Shown one piece after another: positions 28,348-37,698 of a DNA stretch of 64,000 nucleotides. How positions within the stretch are numbered: position 1 is the first letter of the stretch; every line of letters starts with the position of its first letter. The notes beneath the pieces were generated by a model. The model made no database searches. It was not told the origin of the DNA and was given only the letters and a program-made list of their open reading frames with translations. The stretch is from Hymenobacter sp. 5317J-9. Lineage in GTDB: Bacteria > Bacteroidota > Bacteroidia > Cytophagales > Hymenobacteraceae. A program made the translations under genes and the position numbers. The DNA lies in NCBI RefSeq assembly GCF_022921075.1, contig NZ_CP095050.1:1798001-1862000 (forward strand). Direction: 5' to 3'.

Positions 28348-28440
28348 GAGACGCAATATTTTGCGTCTCGGCGTTGAACGGCCGGGACCGCACCGTTCAC
28401 GCGCAATCGTGCAACGACGAGACGCAAAATATTGCGTCTC
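28348..28440. repeat. pair of GAGACGCAATATTTTGCGTC palindromes
   Basis: A 22-base palindrome-like unit at 28348-28369 and its exact reverse complement at 28419-28440. Each unit can fold on itself and the two can pair with each other. The second ends at the first base of the DUF983 stop codon. Confidence 0.75.
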
Positions 28441-28871
28441 TACCGCCGCCCCCATTTTCTGTCATACTGCACGCCGCCAAACAGGTACAGCATCAGCGCG
28501 CGCGAGTAGCGCAGAATGAGCGGGGTGAACAGCACCGTAAAGCCGGTAATGATGGCCACGTACACCCAGGTGTCGGGGTTGCCGAGCAGGTAGTAAATCA
28601 GCACGCCCAGCACCAGAAACGTGCCCACGTTGAAGGCGAAGGTGATGTACATGGAGCCAAAGTAGAAGCCGGGCTCGGGCTCGAAGCTCTGGCCGCACAC
28701 CGGGCACTGGACGGGCATTTGGGCAAACTGGGTCACGTTCAGGGCCGACGTGCTGAATAGCTTGCCTTGGTGGCAGCGCGGGCAGCGCAGCTTGGCAAGT
28801 GCCAGGGCCGTCGAGTCGATGAGCTCGTAGGAATCGGTGGGTTCGGTCATGGCCGGAGCGGAGGAAGACAT
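28440..28871 (-). CDS. DUF983 zinc-ribbon membrane protein
   Basis: 143 residues from MSSSAPAMTEPTD. A zinc-ribbon-like part (LRCPRCHQGKLF and VQCPVCGQSFEPEPG, four Cys) is followed by GFYFGSMYITFAFNVGTFLV and a second membrane segment (VYVAIITGFTVLFTPLILRY). This is the DUF983 layout, an inner-membrane family of unknown function. The upstream start at 28955 adds a non-conserved stretch and is rejected. Confidence 0.85.
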   Translation of the reverse strand: MSSSAPAMTEPTDSYELIDSTALALAKLRCPRCHQGKLFSTSALNVTQFAQMPVQCPVCGQSFEPEPGFYFGSMYITFAFNVGTFLVLGVLIYYLLGNPDTWVYVAIITGFTVLFTPLILRYSRALMLYLFGGVQYDRKWGRR

Positions 28872-29012
28872 GGGGCAACGAAAGCTATACGGGAGAAAGC
28901 GGCCTGCGCTCATGGGCGCGGGGCCGGCGCGGCACCCGCCGCATTGGTACCCCAAAATTACCGGGCCATCGGGCGGGCATCGCCGCCCAATTTCAGGCCT
29001 TTACAGGACAAA

Positions 29013-29876
29013 TCAACGCTGCTGCCGGAAGGCCTCCGGCGTGGTGCCGGCGTACTTGCGGAAGTAGCGCACGAAGTACGACGCGTCTTCAAACCCCAAC
29101 TCGTAGGCCACCTGCGCCACGCTCAGCGCCGAGTGGCTGAGCAGCCGCTGCGCCTCCGTGACGACCCGCTCGTGGATGAGGGCGCTGGCCGTTTTGTTGA
29201 GTACGCGGCGGCACAGGGCGTTGAGGTGGTTGGCCGAAAGGTGCAGCAGGTCGGCGTAGTCGCTCACGCTGCGCCGGGTGCGGTAGTGCTCGTTGAGCAG
29301 GGCGCCAAACTGCCGGATTTGCTGGGCCGGCAGGCCGGCTTCGGCCTCGGCGGCGTGGGCGGGGTAGTGGCGGGCAGCCAGCTCCAGCACCAGATGCAGG
29401 TAGCTCCGAAACACCTCGGCTTGGTTGGCGCGGGACTCAAAGTATTCGTCGAACAAGCGCTGAAACAAGGGCTGGATTTCGGTTTCGGCCGGTGGCAGGT
29501 AGCGCACCGGCGGGTGCGCGCTGCCGAAAAACGGGTAGGCGTAGAGGCCGGGGCCGGGGTAGCGAAACAGGTAGAAGTCGGCCGAAAAAAACACCACGTA
29601 GCCGCGCACCTCCGGCGCCAGCTGCCAGTGGTGCACCTGCCCCGGCGCCAGAAAAAATACGCTGCCCGGCCGCAGCTCATACGTCACCAGGTCGACGGTG
29701 TGCGTACCCGTGCCCGCCGTGATGTAGAGCAGCAGGTAGAAATCGTGGGCGTGTGCCACGTTCACGTGCGGAAACCGGACGACGTGCGTTTCCAGCCGGT
29801 CGCAGTAGTAAGGCTGCGCCGAAGGCGACTGCGGAAACGAGGCGAGGGCCAGAACCGGCGGGGCGGTGGCTTTCAT
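29013..29876 (-). CDS. AraC family transcriptional regulator
   Basis: 287 residues. The N-terminal half is an AraC-type cupin (HVVRFPHVNVAHAHDFYLLL, LRPGSVFFLAPGQVHHW). The C-terminal half has two helix-turn-helix units: SVSDYADLLHLSANHLNALC and SVAQVAYELGFEDASYFVRY, ending KYAGTTPEAFRQQ. It should bind DNA in response to a small molecule. Start MKATAPP at 29876. It is divergent from the transglutaminase-like gene, which it might regulate. Confidence 0.92.
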   Translation of the reverse strand: MKATAPPVLALASFPQSPSAQPYYCDRLETHVVRFPHVNVAHAHDFYLLLYITAGTGTHTVDLVTYELRPGSVFFLAPGQVHHWQLAPEVRGYVVFFSADFYLFRYPGPGLYAYPFFGSAHPPVRYLPPAETEIQPLFQRLFDEYFESRANQAEVFRSYLHLVLELAARHYPAHAAEAEAGLPAQQIRQFGALLNEHYRTRRSVSDYADLLHLSANHLNALCRRVLNKTASALIHERVVTEAQRLLSHSALSVAQVAYELGFEDASYFVRYFRKYAGTTPEAFRQQR

Positions 29877-29920
29877 GGGCGGCGGTTTGGGCGTGAAAAT
29901 AGCCACCGCGCCGTGGGTCG

Positions 29921-29928
29921 TACCTTTG
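29921..29928 (+). promoter_or_regulatory. candidate promoter, -7 box
   Basis: TACCTTTG on the plus strand in the 210-base gap between the AraC regulator and the transglutaminase-like gene, 158 bases before the GTG. The remainder of the gap shows no gene. Confidence 0.35.
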
Positions 29929-30086
29929 GGATACTGCTGGGGTCTGGTTGGCCCTGACTGGCGAATGCCGCACGGCATTGCGTCAACGGGCATCGGCTGC
30001 TGGCCTTGGCCGTTGAGTAGAAGCACCTTTCCGCTTCCATCCAGCTTGACCGACGCCCGCCAGCAGCGACTTGTTGCCCCGTTCTC

Positions 30087-31112
30087 GTGAACCTTTCCTT
30101 GTTGAACCGCTCGGCCGTTTGGGCCGGGCTGCTGGGTGTTGGCGCCGTGCTGTCTGGCTTTGGCGCCGCCGAAGGCCCCGCTGGCGCTACTCCGCCAAAA
30201 AGCCGCACGTTTGTGCTCACCAGCACCGCCACCGTGCCCGTGCCGCCCGCCGGCACCCAAACCCTCGACCTGTGGCTGCCCGTGCCGCACACCGACGCCA
30301 ACCAGGACGTGCGCGACCTCAACATTGAGTCGCCGGTGCCTTACAAAATCGAAAAGGGCACCTACGGCAACCAGATGGTGCATTTGCAGCCGGCCACCGT
30401 GCCCACCGCGCCGCTGGTGGTGAAGCTCACCGCCCACATTACCCGCCGCGAGCACCTCAACCTGCGCGCCGGCTCGTCCACGGCCAAACCCAGCAAGGAA
30501 AAGGCCGACCCCAACATGGCCCGTTGGCTCGGGCCCGACCGCTTGGTGCCGCTCGATGCCAAAATCAAGCAGCAGGCCCAGGAAGTGGTGGCCAAGGCCG
30601 GCGCCAAAACCGACCTCGAAAAAGCCCGCGCCATCTACGAGCACGTGGTGAGCACCGTGACCTACGACAAAACCGGCCAGGGCTGGGGCCGCGGCGACAT
30701 CTACTACGCCTGCGACGCCCGCCGCGGCAACTGCACCGATTTTCACGCCATCGTCATCGGTTACTGCCGCTCGCTGGGCATTCCAGCGCGCTTCAGCATC
30801 GGCCTGCCGCTGCCCGCCGACCGCGGCAAGGGCGAAGTGAAAGGCTACCACTGCTGGGCCGAGTTCTACACCGCAGAAACCGGCTGGGTGCCCGTCGACG
30901 CCTCCGAAGCCGCCAAGAACCCCGCCAAGCGCAACTACTTCTTCGGGGCCCACGACGAAAACCGCGTCGAATTCACCCGCGGCCGCGACGTGGAGTTGGC
31001 CCCCAAGCAGGCCGGCCCGCCGCTCAACTACTTCGTGTACCCCTACGCCGAAGCCGACGGCAAGCCCCTGGACGTGGCCCGCACGTACGAGTTTGCCGAC
31101 GTAGTGAAGTAA
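30087..31112 (+). CDS. transglutaminase-like periplasmic protein
   Basis: 341 residues with a GTG start and a hydrophobic N-terminus (VWAGLLGVGAVLSGFGAAEG) that fits a signal peptide. The catalytic triad of the transglutaminase-like superfamily is visible: Cys216 in RRGNCTDFHA, His255 in KGYHCWAEFY and Asp271 in PVDASEA. Before it lies a beta-rich domain. It probably acts as a cysteine protease or amidase; substrate unknown. Confidence 0.88.
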   Translation: MNLSLLNRSAVWAGLLGVGAVLSGFGAAEGPAGATPPKSRTFVLTSTATVPVPPAGTQTLDLWLPVPHTDANQDVRDLNIESPVPYKIEKGTYGNQMVHLQPATVPTAPLVVKLTAHITRREHLNLRAGSSTAKPSKEKADPNMARWLGPDRLVPLDAKIKQQAQEVVAKAGAKTDLEKARAIYEHVVSTVTYDKTGQGWGRGDIYYACDARRGNCTDFHAIVIGYCRSLGIPARFSIGLPLPADRGKGEVKGYHCWAEFYTAETGWVPVDASEAAKNPAKRNYFFGAHDENRVEFTRGRDVELAPKQAGPPLNYFVYPYAEADGKPLDVARTYEFADVVK

Positions 31113-31169
31113 CGCGGACTTTTAGTCCGCGGATACCCGGCTGGCACACTCGCGGACTAAAAGTCTGCG
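31113..31169. repeat. paired CGCGGACTTTTAGTCCGCG palindromes
   Basis: CGCGGACTTTTAGTCCGCG (31113-31131) and near-complement CGCGGACTAAAAGTCTGCG (31151-31169) flank a 19-base spacer. Each arm is itself palindromic. The element exactly fills the 57-base gap between two convergent genes and may act as their terminator. Confidence 0.75.
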
Positions 31170-32197
31170 CTACGGCGCCAGCACCAGCTTGCCGAAGTTC
31201 TCGCCCGAAAACAGCTTCAGCAGCGCGGGCAGAAAGTTTTCGATGCCGTGCTCGACCTGCACTTTGGGCATGTGCAGCTTGCCTTCTTGGAGCCAGCCGG
31301 CCATTTCGCGGGCGGCGCTGGCGTAGTTGGCGGCGTTGTCGAACACCACGATGCCCTCCATGCGGGCCCGGTTCACGAGCAGGGCCAGGTAGTTGCTGGG
31401 GCCCTTCACGGGCGTGGTGTTGTTGTACTGCGAAATGGCCCCGCAAATGACGATGCGCGCCTTGAAGCGAATTTGCTCCAGCACAAAATCGAGGATTTCG
31501 CCGCCCACGTTGTCGAAATACACGTCGATGCCCTGGGGCAGGCCGCGCGCAGGCCGGAGCGTACGTTTTCGGTTTTGTAGTTCACGCAGGCGTCGAAGCC
31601 CAGCACGTTCAGGCAGTAGTCGGCCTTGGCCTGGTCGCCCACAATGCCCACCACGCGGCAGCCTTTGAGCTTGGCAATCTGGCCCACCACGCTGCCCACG
31701 GCGCCGGCCGCGCCGCTCACCACCACGGTGTCGCCGGGCTGGGGCTGGCCGGTGTCGAGCAGGCCGAAATAGGCCGTGAGGCCGGGCATGCCCAGCGTGG
31801 CCAGGTAGGCTTCGAGCGGCGCCAGGCTGGTGTCCACTTTCACCAGGTATTCGGGGCTGCCGGGGTCCGTGGCGCCGGTGCCCACCACGGCGTATTGCTG
31901 CACGCCGAGGTTGCCGGTCACGTAGTCGCCCACGGCAAACGCGGGGTTCTTCGACTCCACCACCTGGCCCGCGGTGCCCGCCCGAAACACGTCGCCAACC
32001 TCGATGGGCCTAATGTAGGAACGGCCTGCGTTCATCCAGCCGCGCATGGCGGGGTCGAGGGAGATGAAGTCGATTTTGACCAGCACCTGGCCGTCGGCGA
32101 GGGCCGGCACTTCCACTTCATCGAGTTCTAAATTGGCCGGCTGCGGCAGCCCGACGGGGCGCGAAGCCAGCTTCACGCGCTTGTTGGTATAGGTCAT
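31170..32197 (-). pseudogene. NADP-dependent MDR oxidoreductase (CurA-like), frame broken by one base
   Basis: The N-terminal frame (from MTYTNKRVKLASRP) has VKIDFISLDPAMRGWM and the nucleotide-binding GDTVVVSGAAGAVGSVVGQ; the C-terminal frame resumes with VYFDNVGGEILDFVLEQI. Adding one C (plus strand: one G to the GGGG at 31535-31538) joins them as LRAACPQGIDVYFDNVGG, which matches the family (curcumin/enal reductase-like, zinc-independent medium-chain dehydrogenase/reductase). Expected size is 342 residues. Probably an undercalled base. Confidence 0.85.
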
Positions 32198-32234
32198 GAG
32201 TTGAGGTAATCAGGATAAGGAGCGGCGGAAAAAA

Positions 32235-32338
32235 GAACGTCATGCAGAGCGCAGCGAAGCATCTCGCTTGCGGCAGTAACTCAATCGTGGTAACTACTTC
32301 AGCACGCGAGATGCTTCGCTGCGCTCTGCATGACGTTC
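32235..32338. repeat. perfect 33-base palindromic element (GTCATGCAGAGCG type)
   Basis: Arms at 32235-32267 and 32306-32338 are exact reverse complements, carrying the GCGCAGCGAAGCATCTCGC core of the dispersed family. It fills most of the 160-base gap between two minus-strand oxidoreductase genes. Confidence 0.85.
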
Positions 32339-32357
32339 AACTATGCCCATGAAACGG

Positions 32358-33319
32358 TTACTCCGCCTTCACCGGCTGCGCCTGCTCCAGTGTTTCCAAA
32401 TCCTCGGCCGTGAGGCGGAGCTCAGTGGCTTCGAGCAGCTCCGTGACCTGGCCCACGCTGGTGGCGCTGGCAATGGGGCGGCCACGCTGGGCGCCTGCAT
32501 CAGCCAGGCCAGGGCCACCTGGGCCGGCGTGGCCGACTGCCGGTCGGCCACGGAGTCGAGGGCGGTGAGGATGCCCAGGCCCTTTTCGTTGAGGTATTTC
32601 TGGCCCACGCCGCCGCCACGGGGGCTTTTCTGCAGGTCGGCTTCGGAGCGGTACTTGCCCGTGAGGAAGCCGGCGGCCAGGCCGTAGTACGGAATGGCGC
32701 TGATGCTTTCTTCGAGCAGGAGCGGGACCAGGTTCTTCTCGAAGTCCTCGCGGTCGTAGAGGTTGTAGAGGTTTTGCAGGGTTTCGTAGCGCGGGAAGCC
32801 GTGCTGCTGGCTGGCGGCCAGAGACTCGCGCAGGCGCTCGTTGGTGAAGTTGGAGGCGCCGATGGCGCGCACTTTGCCTTCCTTCACCAGTTGGGCGTAG
32901 GCTTCCAGGGTTTCCTCCACGGGCGTGGTGGGGTCGTCTTTGTGCGACTGGTAGAGGTCGATGTAGTCGGTGCCCAAGCGCTTGAGTGAGCCTTCCACGG
33001 CGCGCAGGATGTAGTCCTTTTTCAGGCCTTTGTGGTCGGCGTTCACTTCCCAGCCCACTTTGGTGGCGATAATGACGTCGTCGCGGCGGCCGCGGCGCTG
33101 CAGCCACTTGCCGATGATGGTTTCGGACTCGCCGCCCACGTGGCCCGGCACCCACACCGAGTAGCCGTCGGCGGTGTCGATGGCGTTGCCGCCGTTGGCC
33201 ACGAAGGCATCGAGCACGGCGAAGGAAGTGGCCTCGTCAATGGTCCAGCCGAAGACGTTGCCGCCCAGCATGAGCGGCGCAATGGACAGGCCGGAGCGGC
33301 CCAGTTCACGGGTTTGCAT
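32358..33319 (-). pseudogene. aldo/keto reductase, frame broken near the 3' end by one base
   Basis: The main frame (MQTRELGRSGLSIAPLMLGG) has the AKR features AIDTADGYSVW, VIIATKVGWEVN, DYIDLYQSH and KVRAIGASNF. After QAPSVAAP the frame is lost; adding one base to the run of four (plus strand GGGG at 32475-32478) restores IASATSVGQVTELLEA and a normal end EQAQPVKAE, about 320 residues. It should reduce aldehydes or ketones with NADPH. The upstream MDR-type gene is also broken in the same manner. Confidence 0.85.
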
Positions 33320-33447
33320 AGCGAAAATGTGGTGTTAGGAATGAGGTGCACTAACCGGAAAGCAGGCCCGAAGGTTGGGTTTTGGGCACCGGGGCCGGCT
33401 TTGTGAAATTGAGTAAGTCAGCTGCAAGGGGGCTGCAGAGCCAACCC

Positions 33448-34164
33448 CTACGCCACGCGCCGGGCCGTGCTGGCGGGCAGCCACCAGCCGCGGCGGCACA
33501 CCGCGCAGGCGTGGCAGGGGCAGGGCGGCAGCGTTGCCACGGTGCCGCATTCGGTGCAGGCGTAGTCGCCGGGCTGGGCAATGGTTTCCAGCGGGGCGGC
33601 CAACTGCTCGGGAATGATGGGCAGGCCGGGGCGCACCTCGTCGTCGGGGTAGAAGTAGGCGCTCACCTGGCCCGTGGCTTCGATGTAAGCCAGCCGCACT
33701 TGGCCCAGGTGCTCCACCTGCAGTTGGCGCAGCTCGCCGAATAGCTCCTTGTGGGTCAGGTTCTGGTTGCGCAGGGCGCGGTCCACAATGGCGCCGTCGG
33801 CGATGAGGCGGACGGGCTTGCCCTCCAGCCAGTCGCTGAAGCGTGGGAAGTGCTCAGTGAGGCGATTGAAGAGGATGTAGAGCAGCATCACCGCCCCGAA
33901 CACCACCGCAATGTGCGCCAGGGCCACGTCGTGGTAAAACATGGCGTCGCCCGCCGCCGAACCCAGGGCCAGAATGATGCTCAGCTCGAACAGCGACAGC
34001 TGCCGCACCCCGCGCCGCCCCGTGATGCGCAGGGCCGCCAGCGTAAGCAGGTAGGTGAACACGCAGCGAAAGGCGATTTCAAACAGAAAAGCCGGCGGCG
34101 CCTCCGTCGACCACAGCAGGCGCTGCCAGTCGAAGGGCGTGATGGTTTCGGCAAGCAAGGACAT
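33448..34164 (-). CDS. DUF421 (YetF-like) membrane protein with zinc-ribbon tail
   Basis: 238 residues. Three N-terminal membrane segments (around 28-110) include RITGRRGVRQLSLFELSIIL and AGDAMFYHDVALAHIAVVF, typical of DUF421/YetF. The cytosolic part has GKPVRLIADGAIVDRALRNQ and LRQLQVEHLGQVRLAYIEA. The C-terminus carries CTECG and CPCHACAVC, a cysteine-rich zinc-ribbon-like tail. Function of the family is not established. The ATG at 34164 is 35 bases after the stop of the amylase-type gene. Confidence 0.88.
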   Translation of the reverse strand: MSLLAETITPFDWQRLLWSTEAPPAFLFEIAFRCVFTYLLTLAALRITGRRGVRQLSLFELSIILALGSAAGDAMFYHDVALAHIAVVFGAVMLLYILFNRLTEHFPRFSDWLEGKPVRLIADGAIVDRALRNQNLTHKELFGELRQLQVEHLGQVRLAYIEATGQVSAYFYPDDEVRPGLPIIPEQLAAPLETIAQPGDYACTECGTVATLPPCPCHACAVCRRGWWLPASTARRVA

Positions 34165-34198
34165 AGCAGCAGGAAGGGAAAGGCTTACAGCAGCTTAC

Positions 34199-35677
34199 TC
34201 ACTTCGGGGCGATTTGTTCCCACACCTGGTAGCCGTGGGGCGGCAGCGTGATGGGCAAGCCGGCGTTTCGGGGCCGGGGCGACGGCGGGCCGGAGAACAG
34301 CGGCGCGTAGTAGTGGCCGGGCGCAGCGGGCAGGGCCGGCAGGCGAAACGCCTGGGGCTGGCTGCTCAGGTTCACGGCCACCACCACGGCGGCGTCGCCC
34401 TTGCGGCGCTCAAAAGCCACGGTGTGGGCCGGGCCGGGCAGCAGCCGGAAGGCAGAAGTCGCGTCGAAATTGCGCAGCGCCGGATGCCGTTTCTTGAGCT
34501 GCAGCAGCGTGGTGTAGAAGCCCTGCAGCGGGTAGCCGTTCCACGGAATGGTGTCCTTATCGAAGAAACGCAGGCGCTTTTTCATGGCCGCTTCCTGGCC
34601 GTTGTACAGCATCGGAATGCCGGGCCAGAGCATGGCGAGCACGGCTTCGGGCAGGGCGTTGGCCCCGAGGCGCTCGTACTCGCTGCCGTCCCAGGCGTTG
34701 ATGTCGTGGGTGCTGGTGAAGGTCATCAGGTTCACGCCGGGCGGGTACATCCGGCGCTCGGCGGCCCAGTAGCGGGCCAGCTCGGCGGTGGGTTTCTGGC
34801 CGCGGTCCACGCTGTCGAGCAGGCCGTGCAGGCTGAGGGCGTAGGTGGCGTCGAAGGCCTTCTCAAGCAGGCGGGTATTGGGGTCAAACTCTTTGCGCGA
34901 AATGAAGGTGGGCGGAAACAGCTCGTCCCACTCGGCCAGCATAAACACCGGTTTCACCTTCTCCAATTCGCGCCGCGTGTCGTTCCAGAAATCCGTCGGC
35001 ACCAGCCCGGCCACGTCGCAGCGGAAGCCGTCGAGGCCGGCGGTTTTCACCCAATACACCGTGCTTTCGGTCATGTAGCGGCGCAGGGCGGGCTGGCGGT
35101 AGTCGAGGTCGATGACGTCCTGCCAGTCGGCCACCGGCGGGCGGAAATTGCCCTTGGCGTCGCGGGTGTACCAGTCGGGGTGCTCGGTGGTGAGGTTGCT
35201 GTCCCAAGCCGTGTGGTTGGCCACCCAATCCAGGATGACGCGCAGACCCAGCCGGTGCGCCGTGCCCACAAAATGCTGCAGGTCGGCCAGCGTGCCCAGG
35301 TCGGGGTTCACGGCGCGGTAGTCGCGCACGGAGTAGGCGCTGCCCAGCGCGCCCTTGCGGTGGCTCCGGCCAATGGGATTGATGGGCATGAGCCACACAA
35401 TGCCCACCCCCATGCGTTGCAGGCGCGGCAGGTGCGCCTCGGCCGCCCGAAAGGTGCCTTCTGGGGTGAACTGGCGCACATTTATCTGGTAGATGCTGGC
35501 GGTGGTGGCCCAGGCCGGGTGCCGCACGCGGAACGCCGCTGCGTCGGGCACGGCCGCGGCCGGCGGGGCGGCGGCTTGTTGTTCGGTGCCCGCGCCGGGG
35601 CCCGACTGGCAGGCCCCGAGCGCAACCAGCAGCCCCGCCAGGGCGCCCCCGGCGCGGAAAGCAATGGGAATTCTCAT
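34199..35677 (-). CDS. GH13 alpha-amylase family lipoprotein
   Basis: 492 residues from MRIPIAFRAGG. A lipobox (LVALGAC) suggests membrane anchoring. The GH13 barrel is complete: VIWLMPINPIG-type strand, VILDWVANH, DGFRCDVAG (nucleophile Asp221), VFMLAEWDE (acid Glu249), and TFTSTHDINAW (Asp325). The C-terminal beta-domain follows (AVVVAVNLSSQPQAF). It should act on alpha-glucans outside the cytoplasm. The much longer reading frame upstream to 37075 is not coding; the ATG at 35677 is set by the lipobox. Confidence 0.9.
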   Translation of the reverse strand: MRIPIAFRAGGALAGLLVALGACQSGPGAGTEQQAAAPPAAAVPDAAAFRVRHPAWATTASIYQINVRQFTPEGTFRAAEAHLPRLQRMGVGIVWLMPINPIGRSHRKGALGSAYSVRDYRAVNPDLGTLADLQHFVGTAHRLGLRVILDWVANHTAWDSNLTTEHPDWYTRDAKGNFRPPVADWQDVIDLDYRQPALRRYMTESTVYWVKTAGLDGFRCDVAGLVPTDFWNDTRRELEKVKPVFMLAEWDELFPPTFISRKEFDPNTRLLEKAFDATYALSLHGLLDSVDRGQKPTAELARYWAAERRMYPPGVNLMTFTSTHDINAWDGSEYERLGANALPEAVLAMLWPGIPMLYNGQEAAMKKRLRFFDKDTIPWNGYPLQGFYTTLLQLKKRHPALRNFDATSAFRLLPGPAHTVAFERRKGDAAVVVAVNLSSQPQAFRLPALPAAPGHYYAPLFSGPPSPRPRNAGLPITLPPHGYQVWEQIAPK

Positions 35678-35749
35678 GCCGCAAAGTAAGCCAAACCGGG
35701 AAAGCCCACCAGGCTGCATCTTTGCGGCAGCCGGTTGGCGCTGAGGCCT

Positions 35750-36967
35750 ATGCAAGTCCCGATTTCTTTCATGACGGTGGCGCTGTTTGCCGTCATTGCA
35801 CAAGCGTGCTTTGCGGCCGGGTTGCTGGCCGCGTCGCCCTTCAATCGGGTGTCGAACCGCTTTCTGGCTTTGCTCATGGCAGCCATTGCGCTGTGGGTGC
35901 TCGACGGGTTCTTTCGGGCTTCGGGGCTGTACGGGCAAAATGCCAACCTGTATTTCTCGCCCATCTACTATTCGCTGGCGTTTGGGCCGCTGCTGTATTT
36001 CTACGTGCGCAGCCTCGTCAACCACGGCTTTCGCTGGCGGGCCGGCTATTGGCTGCACTTTGGGCCGGTGCTGTTGCAAGCGGCGCTGTATTGGTGGCTG
36101 CGCTTCCAGCCCTACGCCGTGCGCAACGACTTTTGGCAGCACGTGCACCGCCCCGTCACCTACCGGCTCGAATTCATCGGCACCTGGGTTTCGCTCATGG
36201 TGTACCTGTTCCTGAGCCTGCGCCTGCTGCGGCAGTACAGCCGCTGGCTGGAAGACAACTTCTCCGAAGTGTCGCGCCTGCGCCTGCGCTGGCTGCGCTG
36301 GCTGCTGGTGCTGCTGGCCGTGGTGAGCGGGCAGTGGCTGGTGGAGCTGGTGCTGCGCGAGTTTTTCGGCCTGTATTACCGCTACGATTACTCCACCGAG
36401 CTGCTGGGCGTGGTGGTGTTTGTGATTGGAATCGTGGGCCTGCGGCAGGCCGATATGCGCGCCGTGCACTTCGCGCCCGAGGAGCAGCCAGGGCAAGTAC
36501 CTGCCGAAACCGGCCCGGTCGAGCCGCTGCCAGTGGCAGCCGAACCCGCCGAACCAACCGTTGTAGAAGCAGCCGCAACCGGCCCCGCGCAACCCATCCA
36601 ACCGGCAAGCCCGCCTTCGGCGCCCGGCCCCGACCCGCGCATCATGGAGCGCATTCGCCGGGCGCTGGTCGACGACAAGCTCTACCAGAATCCCACGCTC
36701 ACCCTGGCCGAGCTTTCGGCGCACACCGGCCTGCCGGCGCGCCTCATCTCCTTCACCGTGAACGCCGGCTTCGGTCGCTCCTTCAACGACCTGGTGAACG
36801 GCTACCGCGTGGCCGAAGTGCAGCGCCGCCTGGCCGCGCCCGATGCCCGGCGCTTCACCCTGCTCGGCATCGCCTTCGAGAGCGGCTTTAATTCGAAGAC
36901 CACCTTCAACCGCATCTTCAAGCAGATGACCGGCCGGGCCCCGCGCGAGTACCAAGCCGAGGCCTGA
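35750..36967 (+). CDS. AraC-type regulator with seven-TM-like N-terminus
   Basis: 405 residues. Residues 1-240 contain about seven hydrophobic segments (from FMTVALFAVIAQACFAAG to LLGVVVFVIGIVGLRQ). A proline/alanine-rich linker follows, then a C-terminal AraC DNA-binding domain with LTLAELSAHTGLPARLISFTVN and FTLLGIAFESGFNSKTTFNR, ending APREYQAEA. This membrane-AraC layout is common in Bacteroidota and probably senses a membrane or periplasmic signal. ATG at 35750. It is divergent from the GH13 gene (73 bases), so it may control it. Confidence 0.9.
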   Translation: MQVPISFMTVALFAVIAQACFAAGLLAASPFNRVSNRFLALLMAAIALWVLDGFFRASGLYGQNANLYFSPIYYSLAFGPLLYFYVRSLVNHGFRWRAGYWLHFGPVLLQAALYWWLRFQPYAVRNDFWQHVHRPVTYRLEFIGTWVSLMVYLFLSLRLLRQYSRWLEDNFSEVSRLRLRWLRWLLVLLAVVSGQWLVELVLREFFGLYYRYDYSTELLGVVVFVIGIVGLRQADMRAVHFAPEEQPGQVPAETGPVEPLPVAAEPAEPTVVEAAATGPAQPIQPASPPSAPGPDPRIMERIRRALVDDKLYQNPTLTLAELSAHTGLPARLISFTVNAGFGRSFNDLVNGYRVAEVQRRLAAPDARRFTLLGIAFESGFNSKTTFNRIFKQMTGRAPREYQAEA

Positions 36968-37086
36968 GGGGTTAGACAGCGGTAAAAGGGCCCACATCCG
37001 GTAATGGCACGTCCCATATCCGGTTTCGGGGCGATGGGCGGCGGGGGAGCGGGCCACCTTTGGGTCGTACTTCAAACGTCCCGCTC

Positions 37087-37620
37087 ATGTCCCGTTTCCT
37101 GCTGCTGGTCCTCAGCGCGCTGGCCCTGTGCCCTGCTCCGGCTTCAGCCCAAACCGCCCCGCCTTCGGCCTGGACCGACCGCACCCGCGCCCTGCCCGAT
37201 GAGCTGCGCCGCCTGCCCGTGGCCCTCGCGCTGTGGCACACGCCCAACCCCGTTTACCCCGAGCCCAACCCGGCCGTACCCGGCGGCTACGTCTGGAAAC
37301 ACAGCACCAGCGTGCGCGCCGAAGCCGCCGACCTGGAAATCGTGGCTTGTGGCAGCTACATCTGGTACAGCGCCGCCGGCTGGCAAACCAACCTGCGCGA
37401 AACCCCGGCTGAGTTTGCCGAACTGTTCAACTGCCCCGGCGGCAAGCTGAAAAAGGGCGTCACCTACACCTTCGGCCGCAACTACCGCTACGCCGCCAGC
37501 GCCGGGCAGCTCTACGGCGGCGATGCGCTGTGGTTCATCATCGCCAAGGACGCGCAAGGGCACCTCTACAAAGGCTACGGGCTCATCGAAACCGAGGCCG
37601 ACCCGCGCCCTGCGAAATAG
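37087..37620 (+). CDS. secreted protein of unknown function
   Basis: 177 residues. Signal peptide SRFLLLVLSALALCPAPASA, then a compact domain with LEIVACGSYIWYSAAGWQT, FGRNYRYAASAGQLYGGDAL and FIIAKDAQGHLYKGYGLIE. I do not recognise a family. The 119-base gap upstream of it shows no other gene, and the next gene (YceI-like) starts 78 bases after its stop on the same strand. Confidence 0.7.
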   Translation: MSRFLLLVLSALALCPAPASAQTAPPSAWTDRTRALPDELRRLPVALALWHTPNPVYPEPNPAVPGGYVWKHSTSVRAEAADLEIVACGSYIWYSAAGWQTNLRETPAEFAELFNCPGGKLKKGVTYTFGRNYRYAASAGQLYGGDALWFIIAKDAQGHLYKGYGLIETEADPRPAK

Positions 37621-37698
37621 CACCGGGGCGGCCCTCGTCTGCTGCCGAAAGTCGACACAACTCACTCTGCATTAACGTTTATCCAACTCGTATTTTCC

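Noticed and set aside
29877..30953. Upstream extension of the AraC regulator frame to 30953
   Set aside because: It is antisense to the transglutaminase-like gene with its full catalytic triad.
35678..37075. Upstream extension of the GH13 frame to 37075
   Set aside because: The extension is antisense to a clear AraC-type gene and precedes a good lipobox start at 35677.
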